NCBI GenBank assembly: GCA_902800245.1
Contig: CADCDY010000016.1
Location: forward strand, 1 to 57,833
Reading direction: 5' to 3'
DNA length: 57,833 nt
Origin: an uncultured Prevotellaceae bacterium
GTDB lineage: Bacteria > Bacteroidota > Bacteroidia > Bacteroidales > Bacteroidaceae
Positions 8,282 to 15,852 of the stretch are shown here, in pieces. The notes beneath the pieces were generated by a model that saw nothing but the letters and a program-made list of their open reading frames with translations, did no database searches and was not told the origin of the DNA. Within the stretch, counting starts at the first letter, position 1; every line of letters begins with the position of its first letter. Both the position numbers and the translations under genes were made by a program.

Positions 8282-9261
8282 ATGAACACCTTCGGACAAA
8301 TATTCAGACTTACGACCTTTGGCGAGAGTCATGGTGAAGCCATTGGTGGTGTTGTCGACGGGATGCCTGCAAATATCCCCATCGATATTGAATTCATCCA
8401 GCAGGAACTGGCCCGTCGCCGCCCTGGACAGAGCCATATCACCACCAGCCGTCAGGAACAGGACCAGGTGGAACTGCTCAGCGGTGTGTTTGAAGGCAAG
8501 TCGACAGGATGTCCTATTGGCTTCATTGTCAGGAACACCAATCAGCATTCTAACGATTACGACAACATGCGCGACCTCTACCGCCCGCTGGAGCATTGGC
8601 CAAGCTGGCTCTACGCCAATTGGGCATACGCATTTGTGCCTACACCTCACAGGTTGGAAACATCGCTCTCGAGGGCAATTACACGCAATACGACCTGAAT
8701 CAGATTGAAAGCAACATCGTACGTTGTCCAGATGCCGCAAAGGCCGAGCAGATGATTCGTCTCATTGAGGAAGTAAAGGCTGACGGAGACACCATTGGCG
8801 GAGTGATTACAGGTGTCATTCAGGGCTGTCCTCCGGGATTGGGTTCACCAGAGTTCGGCAAGCTGCATGCTCAGTTAGGCGCTGCTATGCTCAGCATCAA
8901 TGCCGTCAAAGGTTTCGAATATGGCGAGGGATTTGCCGGTGTCACTCAGCGCGGTTCCGAACAAAACGACATATTCACAATGGGTCGTGATTCCGTCGTG
9001 ACCACCAAGACCAATCATAGCGGAGGCATCCAGGGAGGTATCTCAAACGGTCAGGACATCTATTTTCGCGTTGCTTTCAAACCTGTCGCCACCCTACTTC
9101 GTGAACAACCGACGATTGACATAGATGGCAACGAGACCATATTGAAGGCTCGCGGACGTCACGATCCTTGCGTGCTTCCAAGAGCCGTTCCAGTGGTCGA
9201 AACAATGGCTGCAATGGTCATATTAGACCAATTTTTATTACAAAAAACGACGAAAATGTAG
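8282..9261 (+). pseudogene. aroC: Chorismate synthase with internal deletion and frameshift
   Basis: Chorismate synthase makes chorismate from EPSP, the last shared step to Phe, Tyr and Trp. Residues 1-102 ([18 protein letters not shown]... to DNMRDLYRP near 8587) are normal. The frame then shifts: the correct continuation ([12 protein letters not shown]...) is in another frame from about 8588 to the stop at 9261. Joining both gives about 325 residues against roughly 358 for the family. The missing segment is the one that normally carries the RGGGRSSARET signature, which binds FMN and substrate, so about 100 bases are lost at the junction GCCCG/CTGGAGC. The first frame ends in a 36-residue spurious tail at 8698. 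Either a real inactivation or an assembly defect. Confidence 0.9.
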
Positions 9262-9300
9262 TTTTTTAGGATAAAAATACAAAAAAAAACACAAAATTCA

Positions 9301-9330
9301 TTGTGATTTAAAACTTTTATACTATCTTTG
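9301..9330 (+). promoter_or_regulatory. Promoter of candidate small RNA 1
   Basis: TTG (9301-9303), 19-base spacer, TATCTTTG (9323-9330), followed by no gene before a strong terminator. Confidence 0.7.
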
Positions 9331-9335
9331 CACAC

Positions 9336-9437
9336 AGCTATCGGTGGTTTGTGAAAATCGCGACAAGCATTAGTTAAGTCTAGTTTAGTTTTTGTGTTGG
9401 TTAAGGGCGACCAAATTTGGTCGCCCTTAAATTTTGT
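9336..9437 (+). ncRNA. Candidate small noncoding RNA, about 100 nt
   Basis: A consensus promoter and a strong terminator enclose about 100 bases between aroC and the convergent pyrD, with no plausible reading frame (only a GTG-started 8-codon frame). The central part is U-rich and apparently unpaired (TAGTTTAGTTTTTGTGTTGG), followed by the terminator stem. This promoter/U-rich/terminator design fits a trans-acting small RNA. No match to a named family is claimed. Confidence 0.5.
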
Positions 9438-9440
9438 CTT
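9401..9440 (+). terminator. Terminator of small RNA 1 (perfect 30-base palindrome)
   Basis: 9401-9430 is a perfect palindrome, TTAAGGGCGACCAAA and its exact complement with no spare loop bases, followed by ATTTTGTCTTTTT on the plus strand. The minus strand has no T tail, so it does not look built to end pyrD. Confidence 0.8.
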
Positions 9441-9469
9441 TTTCGATAAAATTGCTGAGTGTTATGACG

Positions 9470-10378
9470 TCACTCCAAGCATCCTATAATCTCATGAATA
9501 TCCTTACACCCGTGTTCGTCAAGCCAGTCGCTGATACCATCCCTCACCTTGATGGTCACCGCAGGATCCAGGAAGTTGGCCGTACCAATCTCAATAGCCG
9601 TAGCACCAGCCATCAGGAATTCAATGGCATCCTTCGCTGTTGAGATGCCTCCCAAGCCTACCACAGGTATTTTCACCGCCTTGGCCACCTGATAGACCAT
9701 ACGCAGGGCAACGGGCTTCACGGCAGGGCCAGACAGACCGCCAGTGCCTATTGACAGCACCTTTTTGCGGCGTTCTATGTCGATAGCCATACCCATCAGC
9801 GTATTGATAAGCGACACGCTGTCAGCACCCTCCGCCTCCACGGCACGGGCAATTTCAGCAATATCCGTCACATTGGGCGACAGCTTCACTATCAGCGTCT
9901 TATGGTAGGCCTGACGTACAGCCTTTACCACGCTCGAAGCCCCCTGACACGTCACGCCAAAGGCCATACCGCCGTCCCTTACGTTCGGACACGAGATATT
10001 CAGTTCGATGGCTGGAATTTTCTCTAATGCATCAATACGTGCGGCACATTCCGCATAATCCTCAGGCGACGAACCACTGACGTTGACAATCATATTCGTA
10101 CCGATATCCTTAATCTGCGGATAGATATGCTCACAGAAGTATTCCACGCCCTTGTTCTGCAGTCCCACGCAGTTCAACATCCCACTGGCAGTCTCTGCCA
10201 TACGGGGATAGTCATTACCTTCACGAGGTTTCAGTGTCGTACCTTTCACGATGATGCCGCCCAAGCTGCCAAGGTCTATAAAGTCCTCAAACTCAACGCC
10301 ATAGCCAAACGTACCACTGGCCGTCATCACTGGGTTCTTCAGTGCCAGCGCACCTATATTGACTCTTAAATCTGCCAT
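9470..10378 (-). CDS. pyrD: Dihydroorotate dehydrogenase catalytic subunit (class 1B)
   Basis: 302 residues, TIM-barrel flavoprotein that oxidises dihydroorotate to orotate in pyrimidine synthesis. Seen: [27 protein letters not shown], the substrate loop with the class 1 catalytic Cys in NISCPNV (near 131-137), and FMN-phosphate motifs [10 protein letters not shown] and AIEIGTANF. Length is right for the class 1B enzyme, which needs the PyrK electron-transfer subunit. Its start overlaps the end of pyrK by 13 bases, giving a tight operon. Confidence 0.95.
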   Translation of the reverse strand: MADLRVNIGALALKNPVMTASGTFGYGVEFEDFIDLGSLGGIIVKGTTLKPREGNDYPRMAETASGMLNCVGLQNKGVEYFCEHIYPQIKDIGTNMIVNVSGSSPEDYAECAARIDALEKIPAIELNISCPNVRDGGMAFGVTCQGASSVVKAVRQAYHKTLIVKLSPNVTDIAEIARAVEAEGADSVSLINTLMGMAIDIERRKKVLSIGTGGLSGPAVKPVALRMVYQVAKAVKIPVVGLGGISTAKDAIEFLMAGATAIEIGTANFLDPAVTIKVRDGISDWLDEHGCKDIHEIIGCLE

Positions 10379-11145
10379 AACAAACGTTTTGTGTTAAAAA
10401 CCGGTCCTTCCTTACACACACACAGGTTACCCTCTGTCGTCTTCTCAACGCAACACAGACAGGCGCCCAGTCCGCAGGCCATCATGTTCTCCAGCGAAGC
10501 CTCACACTCGATGTCCTTTTCCTTTGCATAGCGGGCTACAGCCTTCATCATCGGCGTTGAACCGCAGGTGAATATCTTGTCGAACGGCTCGGCAAGTACA
10601 CTATGGTTGGTCACAAAGCCCTGTTCACCCATCGTGCCGTCCTCTGTCGTTACGCACACGCGCCCGTACCTATTAAAAAAATCCAACTCCAGCACATCCT
10701 TCGCACTGCGACCACCCAATAAGAAGGTTACCTCACACCCCTGCTGCTTGAGCTCAGCGCCCAAATAAAGCAATGGTGCCACGCCTACGCCGCCACCAAC
10801 GAGCAGCGTCTTGTGCAATGCGTTTTTGCCGCTTTGGATTGAGAAACCATTACCCAGAGGCAATACGCAGTTCAACTTATCGCCAGCCCGGAGACGTCCT
10901 AACTGACGAGTACCATCTCCAATCATGGCAACCATCAGCCAAAGCTCGTTTTTCGTTCTGTCTACAAAGTTAATAGAGATAGGGCGGCGCAGAAACGTTG
11001 CAGGCGAGCCGTCCACGCGTAGCTCCGCAAACTGTCCTGGCAGCATTTCCGGCAGTGGTTTCACGTCCGTCACTCTCATTAGGACGTGTTTTTCACTCAG
11101 CTGTTCTACGCTGCTTACCGTTAAGTCAAGGATATATTTCTTCAT
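10366..11145 (-). CDS. pyrK: Dihydroorotate dehydrogenase electron-transfer subunit
   Basis: 259 residues from the ATG at 11145. A ferredoxin-reductase-like FAD domain ([10 protein letters not shown] near 51-60), an NAD-binding region ([15 protein letters not shown]) and a C-terminal [2Fe-2S] site with four cysteines ([18 protein letters not shown] and NLCVC). It passes electrons from PyrD to NAD. A longer start (TTG at 11157) is possible in frame but would lie on the promoter: TACCTTTG occupies 11162-11155, only nine bases before the ATG, so the mRNA leader is about five bases. Confidence 0.93.
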   Translation of the reverse strand: MKKYILDLTVSSVEQLSEKHVLMRVTDVKPLPEMLPGQFAELRVDGSPATFLRRPISINFVDRTKNELWLMVAMIGDGTRQLGRLRAGDKLNCVLPLGNGFSIQSGKNALHKTLLVGGGVGVAPLLYLGAELKQQGCEVTFLLGGRSAKDVLELDFFNRYGRVCVTTEDGTMGEQGFVTNHSVLAEPFDKIFTCGSTPMMKAVARYAKEKDIECEASLENMMACGLGACLCCVEKTTEGNLCVCKEGPVFNTKRLLWQI

Positions 11146-11201
11146 AACGGGGGCCAAAGGTACAAAAAAATAATCGAAAGCCCAAATATATTAGGGTAAA
11201 G

Positions 11202-11687
11202 TTATTTTTTTGCCGGAACAAACGTCTCGTAAGTCTGATCGTCGTAATAAACACGGATTTCAGTAACTTTTCGAGGTATTTTGTCAACTATTTTGATTTC
11301 TTCACGTACTATTTCAGGGCGTGTACTTTTTACACTCTGCGAATAAAGCGTCGTTGAAACCGGATTTTGCTGCATTTGGGATACAGCAGGAGCAGGGGAG
11401 TCGAAATTGATCATCTGTTCCTGACCCTGAATTTGACCCTCCAACATACCCTGATCGGAGCCTTCGGGGTGGGTGAGGTACATCTCTCCGACACCATATA
11501 GTAACCACTCGATACTAATGTCAGGAATTTTCGTTTTGATGGAATCAATGATGTTAAGAGTAGGACGTGTGCGTCCATTGAAAATGCTACTAAGGGTAGC
11601 AGGGGACTGTTGAAGGAAATCTGCGAACACCTGTTGGGTCATGTGTTGATCCTCCATAATGAGTCGAATTCTGTCTTTTGTTTCCAT
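11202..11687 (-). CDS. XRE-family helix-turn-helix regulator
   Basis: 161 residues. The N-terminal 70 residues form a phage-repressor-like HTH (MTQQVFADFLQQSPATLSSI, FNGRTRPTLNIIDSIKTKIP, SIEWLLYGVGEM). The middle is Gln-rich and probably flexible (about 80-120) and the C terminus (KIPRKVTEIRVYYDDQTYETFVPAKK) is a short conserved tail seen in Bacteroidales regulators of this kind. Targets unknown. A 770-base AT-rich stretch lies upstream. Confidence 0.82.
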   Translation of the reverse strand: METKDRIRLIMEDQHMTQQVFADFLQQSPATLSSIFNGRTRPTLNIIDSIKTKIPDISIEWLLYGVGEMYLTHPEGSDQGMLEGQIQGQEQMINFDSPAPAVSQMQQNPVSTTLYSQSVKSTRPEIVREEIKIVDKIPRKVTEIRVYYDDQTYETFVPAKK

Positions 11688-11732
11688 TTGAGTCTAAAAT
11701 AGGGGCAAAAAGCCCGTTTTACTTTCAGTTTA

Positions 11733-11763
11733 CAAAGGTAAAACAATTTTTTGAATTGTGCAA
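11733..11763 (-). promoter_or_regulatory. Promoter of the XRE regulator
   Basis: Minus strand TTG (11763-11761), 20-base spacer, TACCTTTG (11740-11733). The leader holds a small hairpin, GGGC-TTTTT-GCCC, near 11702-11714. Confidence 0.7.
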
Positions 11764-12423
11764 GAAAACTAAAGAGAATTTGTATTTCTTAACTTTGGAT
11801 TTCTGGTTTTAAATTCTAAATTCTAAAATATGAATGACGCTGAAAAATCTTTAGAATTACAAAGTTAAATTTACAGGCATAAATCGTTACAAATCTTTAA
11901 TTTAAGGTCTATATCATAAATAACTGGTTATAAAATAGATAATTATGACATAAATATCGTAAATAGGTTTATATGCAGACATCTAAAAATCACAAAGCAG
12001 TGTAAATTACATGCTTCACTTATAACTTTCTTATTAATTCTTTGATTTATATCGAGTTATGATTGCTATAGATGCAGTGTATAAAAATGAATATTGAATT
12101 CTGAATCACAAAATTCAAGTTTGTATATTTAAATTTAATACGTTGATTTAGATTTACAAATCGTTATGTTTGGGACTTAATTTGTAAATATCATCAGATT
12201 TCTATAACCGTTTGATTTTATGAATCAACAAATCAAAATACTAAAATTTATTAAATATAAATTCCGGTTATCAAGAATGGGCGAAATTATTCATTTAGAG
12301 CGAATTCTGAACCAACGGGCGAAAAGCAGAAAATTCGCGAAATATGAGGGCTTATTTTTCAGCAAAACACTAGTGTAAATCGGCATTTGAGGGCAAAAAT
12401 TCATGTCTGGTGAAAAAGATATT
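11764..12423. other. AT-rich gene-free stretch
   Basis: About 660 bases with no convincing reading frame on either strand, much richer in A and T than the flanking genes. It holds the tandem heptamer AATTCTA twice at 11812-11825, a palindrome TTGATT-TTATG-AATCAA near 12212-12228, and a stem GCGAATTCTG/CAGAAAATTCGC at 12300-12338. No DnaA-box cluster was seen, so I do not call it an origin. It may be a binding or bending region for the regulator next to it. Confidence 0.5.
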
Positions 12424-12457
12424 CTAGAAAAAAATGGCCCCAAAACAGGGTCATTTT
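12424..12457 (-). terminator. Terminator of holA
   Basis: Minus strand AAAATG-A-CCC (12457-12448) pairs with GGG-C-CATTTT (12440-12431), followed by TTTCTAG. The stem begins directly at the holA stop codon. Confidence 0.75.
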
Positions 12458-13482
12458 TAGTGAAGTATAAAGAAAATTAACTCTTTCATGAGGTCTCCAG
12501 AACCCGTATTTGGGTTGTCCAGACCCTTACTTTTGGCATCCATTTCGCGTAGTTTACCAATAATCTGTAGCACCTTCATGGCGGAGTAGTTTTTCATACC
12601 TGTGACATACTCACGTGCAGCCCAAGGACTTCGCAATTCCAACCACTCTGCCAATGCCTCCTGACTGTTCTTTTGGGGGCAATAATGGGCAATCATCAGA
12701 TTTTGGAAGTAAGAAAAGAGCAACGGGAGAAAAGCATAGATGCTACCGGCCTTTGGATTTTCGTCAAAATATTTGATAATCAGGTTTGCTTTGTACACAT
12801 TGCGGTTGACAATGGCGTCGCGCAACTCAAAACCATTAAAGTCTTTACTCACCCCTATCTGGTCCTCAACAACCTGGGGAGTGACCCGTTTGCTATCCTC
12901 AGGTAGACTAAGCAGCACTTTATCGAGCTCGCTGGTCAGACGCGTAAGGTCAGAACCTATGGAATCAGCAATAAGTTGGGTAGATTTCGCATCAATAGAT
13001 GCTCCTTTGGCCTTCAGATAGCCTTCGATAAACGGGGGAAGGTCACGTTCCTTGAGTTTTGCACTCTCAAACAGCACACCAGCGTCACGAATAGCCTTCA
13101 CATACGCCTGTTTTCGCCCGTCAATCTTGCCGTTTTTGTGGCATATCACCAAGATTGTCGATGCCATAGGCTGTTTCAGGTACTTCTCCAGCGCCTCTGT
13201 ATTCTTGATATTCTGAGCCTCTTTGACGATAACTACCTGATACTGGGCCATCATCGGATAGCGCCGTGCAGCGTCAGCCACCTGCGGAGCATTGACGTCA
13301 GAGCCGAATAGGACGGTCTGGTTGAAGTCCCTTTCCTCAGGCTGCAACACGTTTTCAGCTATCCAGTCGCTGATTTTATCTATATAATACGGCTCGTCGC
13401 CCATCAGATAATAGACGGGCTTAAATTGGCGAGCCTTCAACTCGCTCATCACGCTGTCGTATGTCACTGCTGCTTGAGCCAT
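12457..13482 (-). CDS. holA: DNA polymerase III delta subunit
   Basis: 341 residues, clamp-loader subunit that opens the beta clamp. Typical features: PVYYLMGDEPYYIDKISDWI at 18-37, the AAA-like N-terminal domain without a functional P loop, and the C-terminal helical domain (GSGDLMKELIFFILH). The -7 box TACTTTTG (13494-13487) ends only four bases before the ATG, so the mRNA is probably leaderless. It is divergent from the HsdR_N-domain gene, an arrangement I recall as widespread in Bacteroidetes. Confidence 0.93.
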   Translation of the reverse strand: MAQAAVTYDSVMSELKARQFKPVYYLMGDEPYYIDKISDWIAENVLQPEERDFNQTVLFGSDVNAPQVADAARRYPMMAQYQVVIVKEAQNIKNTEALEKYLKQPMASTILVICHKNGKIDGRKQAYVKAIRDAGVLFESAKLKERDLPPFIEGYLKAKGASIDAKSTQLIADSIGSDLTRLTSELDKVLLSLPEDSKRVTPQVVEDQIGVSKDFNGFELRDAIVNRNVYKANLIIKYFDENPKAGSIYAFLPLLFSYFQNLMIAHYCPQKNSQEALAEWLELRSPWAAREYVTGMKNYSAMKVLQIIGKLREMDAKSKGLDNPNTGSGDLMKELIFFILH

Positions 13483-13486
13483 GCTG

Positions 13487-13494
13487 CAAAAGTA
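13487..13494 (-). promoter_or_regulatory. -7 box of holA (leaderless start)
   Basis: Minus strand TACTTTTG followed by CAGC and the holA ATG. The -33 region is poor (TTCG at about the right distance). Confidence 0.55.
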
Positions 13495-13533
13495 CTAAAA
13501 AACCGCGAATTACACGAATTATACGCACGAAAT

Positions 13534-13565
13534 TTTGCTTTTTTGCCCACTTATTTGTATATTTG
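13534..13565 (+). promoter_or_regulatory. Promoter of the HsdR_N-domain gene
   Basis: TTTG (13534-13537), 20-base spacer, TATATTTG (13558-13565); the ATG follows eight bases later, leaving a leader of only a few bases. Confidence 0.75.
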
Positions 13566-13573
13566 CAGTCGAA

Positions 13574-14035
13574 ATGAACGAACTAAACCTGCCAACATAC
13601 GACGTCAAAGTGCGTGGAACGCGCGAAAAGCCCGAAATATTCGACTTTCTGCGCAAGCGTTATGTAGCGTTGACTCCCGAGGAGTGGGTGCGTCAGCATT
13701 TCACCCACTGGCTGGTAGAGCACAAGGGATTCCCAAAAGGTCTCCTGGGCAACGAAATAGCCCTGAAATGCGGCGAAAAAACATTGCGTTGCGACTCTAT
13801 ATTATATAATAAGGAGGCCAAGCCACAAATGATTATAGAATACAAAGCACCCACCGTGTCAGTGACACAGCGGGTGTTCAATCAGATATCGGTCTATAAT
13901 CTGCTGCTCCACGTGGACTATTTGGTCGTGTCAAACGGCATACAGCACTATTGCTGCAAGATGGACTACGAAAGCCAGACATACCGCTTTCTGGACGATA
14001 TCCCAGACTACGAAGCGTTAACCGCTAGACCATAA
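13574..14035 (+). CDS. Type I restriction enzyme R N-terminal-domain protein (HSDR_N_2)
   Basis: 153 residues from the ATG at 13574. The whole protein is one nuclease-like domain. A PD-(D/E)xK arrangement can be read: Asp in LRCDSILYN followed by IIEYKAP. There is no helicase, methylase or specificity gene nearby, so it is not part of a restriction system here. The domain is conserved next to holA across Bacteroidetes (family knowledge), suggesting a housekeeping DNA-related task of unknown nature. Confidence 0.85.
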   Translation: MNELNLPTYDVKVRGTREKPEIFDFLRKRYVALTPEEWVRQHFTHWLVEHKGFPKGLLGNEIALKCGEKTLRCDSILYNKEAKPQMIIEYKAPTVSVTQRVFNQISVYNLLLHVDYLVVSNGIQHYCCKMDYESQTYRFLDDIPDYEALTARP

Positions 14036-14038
14036 CCA

Positions 14039-14905
14039 TTAATCCTCTGCCTCTGGAACTTCAGGAGCATCAGTCTCAGGGTCAGCCTTCTTCACCGTTC
14101 GGCGGATTGAGCGCTTGCGGGTCTTCTTCTCCTCCTGACCTGTAACCTTGTCAATTTTGACACCGGCCAGTTCCGGATCGATGAGGATACGGCCACAGTA
14201 CTCACACACAATAACCTTCTTGTGCATCTTGATATCGAGCTGGCGCTGGGGCGGAATCTTATTGAAGCAACCACCACAGGCGTCACGCTGCACGTAAACA
14301 ATTCCCAGACCGTTACGGGCATTTTTGCGGATACGCTTGAACGACGTAAGCAGACGCGGCTCTATCTTTGCCTCCAGGTCCTTCACCTTAGCCTTCAGTT
14401 TCTCCTCCTCGGCACGGGTCTCCTCCATAATCTCGTCGAGCTCGCCCTTCTTGATATCCAGGTCCTGACGACGGTCGTCGATAATCTCCTGATTCTGAGC
14501 CAGTTCCTGTTTCTTTTCCTCAATACGGACAGTAGCCTCCTTGATCTTCTTGTTGCAGAGTTCAATCTCCAACGTCTGATACTCGATTTCCTTCGACAGC
14601 GTGTCGTACTCACGGTTGTTCTTCACATCGTTCAGCTGAGCCTTGTAACGCTCCACGCTAGCCTTAGCGGTCTCAATCTCGCCCTTCTTCATGGTCACTG
14701 CCTGCTCAAATTCAGCAATATCGGCATTGATTTTGTCCATACGTGTAGTGAGTCCCTCGATTTCATCTTCAAGGTCCTGTACTTCCAGAGGCAGTTCGCC
14801 TCGTAATGCACGCTTCTCGTCGATTCCAGAGAGCGTGGTCTGCAGCTGAAAGAGGGTCTTCAGACGCTCCTCAACCGGCATGTCCATTGGGTCTTTCTTT
14901 GCCAT
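14039..14905 (-). CDS. Zinc-ribbon coiled-coil protein (C4-type, CdsZ-like)
   Basis: 288 residues. A long coiled coil spans about 20-195, followed by a C4 zinc ribbon: CGGCFNKIPPQ and CEYCGRIL supply two CxxC pairs (about 212-245). The tail is charged and low-complexity (KKTRKRSIRRTVKKADP). This family is found in Bacteroidetes, Chlamydia and others; related proteins have been proposed to bind nucleic acid, but the function in this group is not settled. Downstream of nif3 on the same strand, with an 8-bp tandem repeat in the gap. Confidence 0.88.
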   Translation of the reverse strand: MAKKDPMDMPVEERLKTLFQLQTTLSGIDEKRALRGELPLEVQDLEDEIEGLTTRMDKINADIAEFEQAVTMKKGEIETAKASVERYKAQLNDVKNNREYDTLSKEIEYQTLEIELCNKKIKEATVRIEEKKQELAQNQEIIDDRRQDLDIKKGELDEIMEETRAEEEKLKAKVKDLEAKIEPRLLTSFKRIRKNARNGLGIVYVQRDACGGCFNKIPPQRQLDIKMHKKVIVCEYCGRILIDPELAGVKIDKVTGQEEKKTRKRSIRRTVKKADPETDAPEVPEAED

Positions 14906-14921
14906 AATTCTTTTCTTTTTT

Positions 14922-14945
14922 CGTTATTACGTTATTTCGTTATTA
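14922..14945. repeat. 8-bp tandem repeat (CGTTATTA x3)
   Basis: CGTTATTA, CGTTATTT, CGTTATTA in perfect register between nif3 and the zinc-ribbon gene. The reverse complement has the same unit as the array at 39667-39698. Confidence 0.85.
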
Positions 14946-14950
14946 CAATC

Positions 14951-15736
14951 TTAATAGTAATAAATGGGGTTCGTGCTGGTGTCGGCGACAAAAGTCTTGA
15001 CATCCGGGCACTCACGCTGAATGATATCACGGAAGATTTCTGCCGTAAACTGCTCACTCTGGTAATGGCCAATGACGCAAATCTGAATCTGCTGTTCGTG
15101 GCCGAAATACAGGTGATAGTGCATCTCACCCGTGATGAAGGCGTCAGCACCCTCGCCCATCGCCTCAGGCAACAGGAAGTCGCCAGCACCGCCACAAATG
15201 GCCACTTTGCGAATGGGACGCTCCAGCAGTTCGTTACACATGGCGCACTCGACGTGGAACTTGTTTTTGACGAGTTCTACAAACGCCCGTGCACCTATTT
15301 CCGAGGGCAAGTCCCCTACTACACCACTGCCTGCTTCCAAACCGTCTACCGTCTTCTGGGCAAAGAACTTACAGCCCTTCAGCCCCAGCCGTTCGGCTAT
15401 CTTCCAGTTCACCCCGTCCAACGCATTATCCATATTGGTATGCATCGATACGATGACCACGTCGTGCTTGATGGCCTTGATGACGCAGCGCTGCACGTAG
15501 TCGGCACCACTGATCTGCTTCAGGCCACGAAACAGCAACGGATGGTGACTCACGATGAGGTTACACCCCTTCGCTATCGCCTCGTCGACAATCTTTTCGT
15601 TGACGTCCAGACACAATAATGCCCCTGAAACCTCCGCCTCCGTCAGTCCCAATTGCAGGCCAGCATTGTCCCAGCTTTCCTGCAAGGGCAGAGGCGCGAA
15701 CTTTTCAAGGGCGCTCAGCACTTGCTTTATTTTCAC
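14951..15736 (-). CDS. Nif3-like dinuclear metal-centre protein
   Basis: 261 residues starting at GTG 15736. The metal ligands are seen in the usual motifs: SHHPLLF (near 63-69), SMHTNMD (near 96-102) and the C-terminal VIGHYQSE. This is the short form without the inserted domain found in many Gram-positive homologues. Often annotated as a GTP cyclohydrolase I type 2 homologue; the true reaction is not established. It lies directly upstream of the zinc-ribbon gene, a pairing common in Bacteroidetes. Promoter TACCTTTG is at 15767-15760. Confidence 0.9.
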   Translation of the reverse strand: MKIKQVLSALEKFAPLPLQESWDNAGLQLGLTEAEVSGALLCLDVNEKIVDEAIAKGCNLIVSHHPLLFRGLKQISGADYVQRCVIKAIKHDVVIVSMHTNMDNALDGVNWKIAERLGLKGCKFFAQKTVDGLEAGSGVVGDLPSEIGARAFVELVKNKFHVECAMCNELLERPIRKVAICGGAGDFLLPEAMGEGADAFITGEMHYHLYFGHEQQIQICVIGHYQSEQFTAEIFRDIIQRECPDVKTFVADTSTNPIYYY

Positions 15737-15774
15737 GCTTCTATATAAATTTAGACTGCAAAGGTACGAATTTT

Positions 15775-15809
15775 ACATTGAACATTGAACATTGAACGTT
15801 GAACATTAT
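15775..15809. repeat. 7-bp tandem repeat (ACATTGA x4-5)
   Basis: ACATTGA x3, ACGTTGA, ACATTAT in perfect 7-base register. Its segment 15784-15802 is the inverted complement (18 of 19) of 15833-15851, so the two can form a long stem around a T-rich loop just after the purF-like stop codon. Confidence 0.85.
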
Positions 15810-15852
15810 TTTTTTTTAACTTAATATTCGCATCAACGGTCAATGTTCAATA

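Noticed and set aside
7637..8740. 367-codon minus-strand frame over slyD and aroC
   Set aside because: Runs against two recognised genes and has no recognisable domain.
9401..9430. Palindrome as a shared terminator for pyrD
   Set aside because: No T tract follows on the minus strand; the tail is on the plus strand only.
11764..12423. Possible replication origin
   Set aside because: AT-rich but no DnaA-box cluster was seen and no dnaA or related gene is nearby.
13574..14035. Type I restriction-modification system
   Set aside because: Only the HsdR N-terminal domain is present; no helicase, HsdM or HsdS gene in the neighbourhood.
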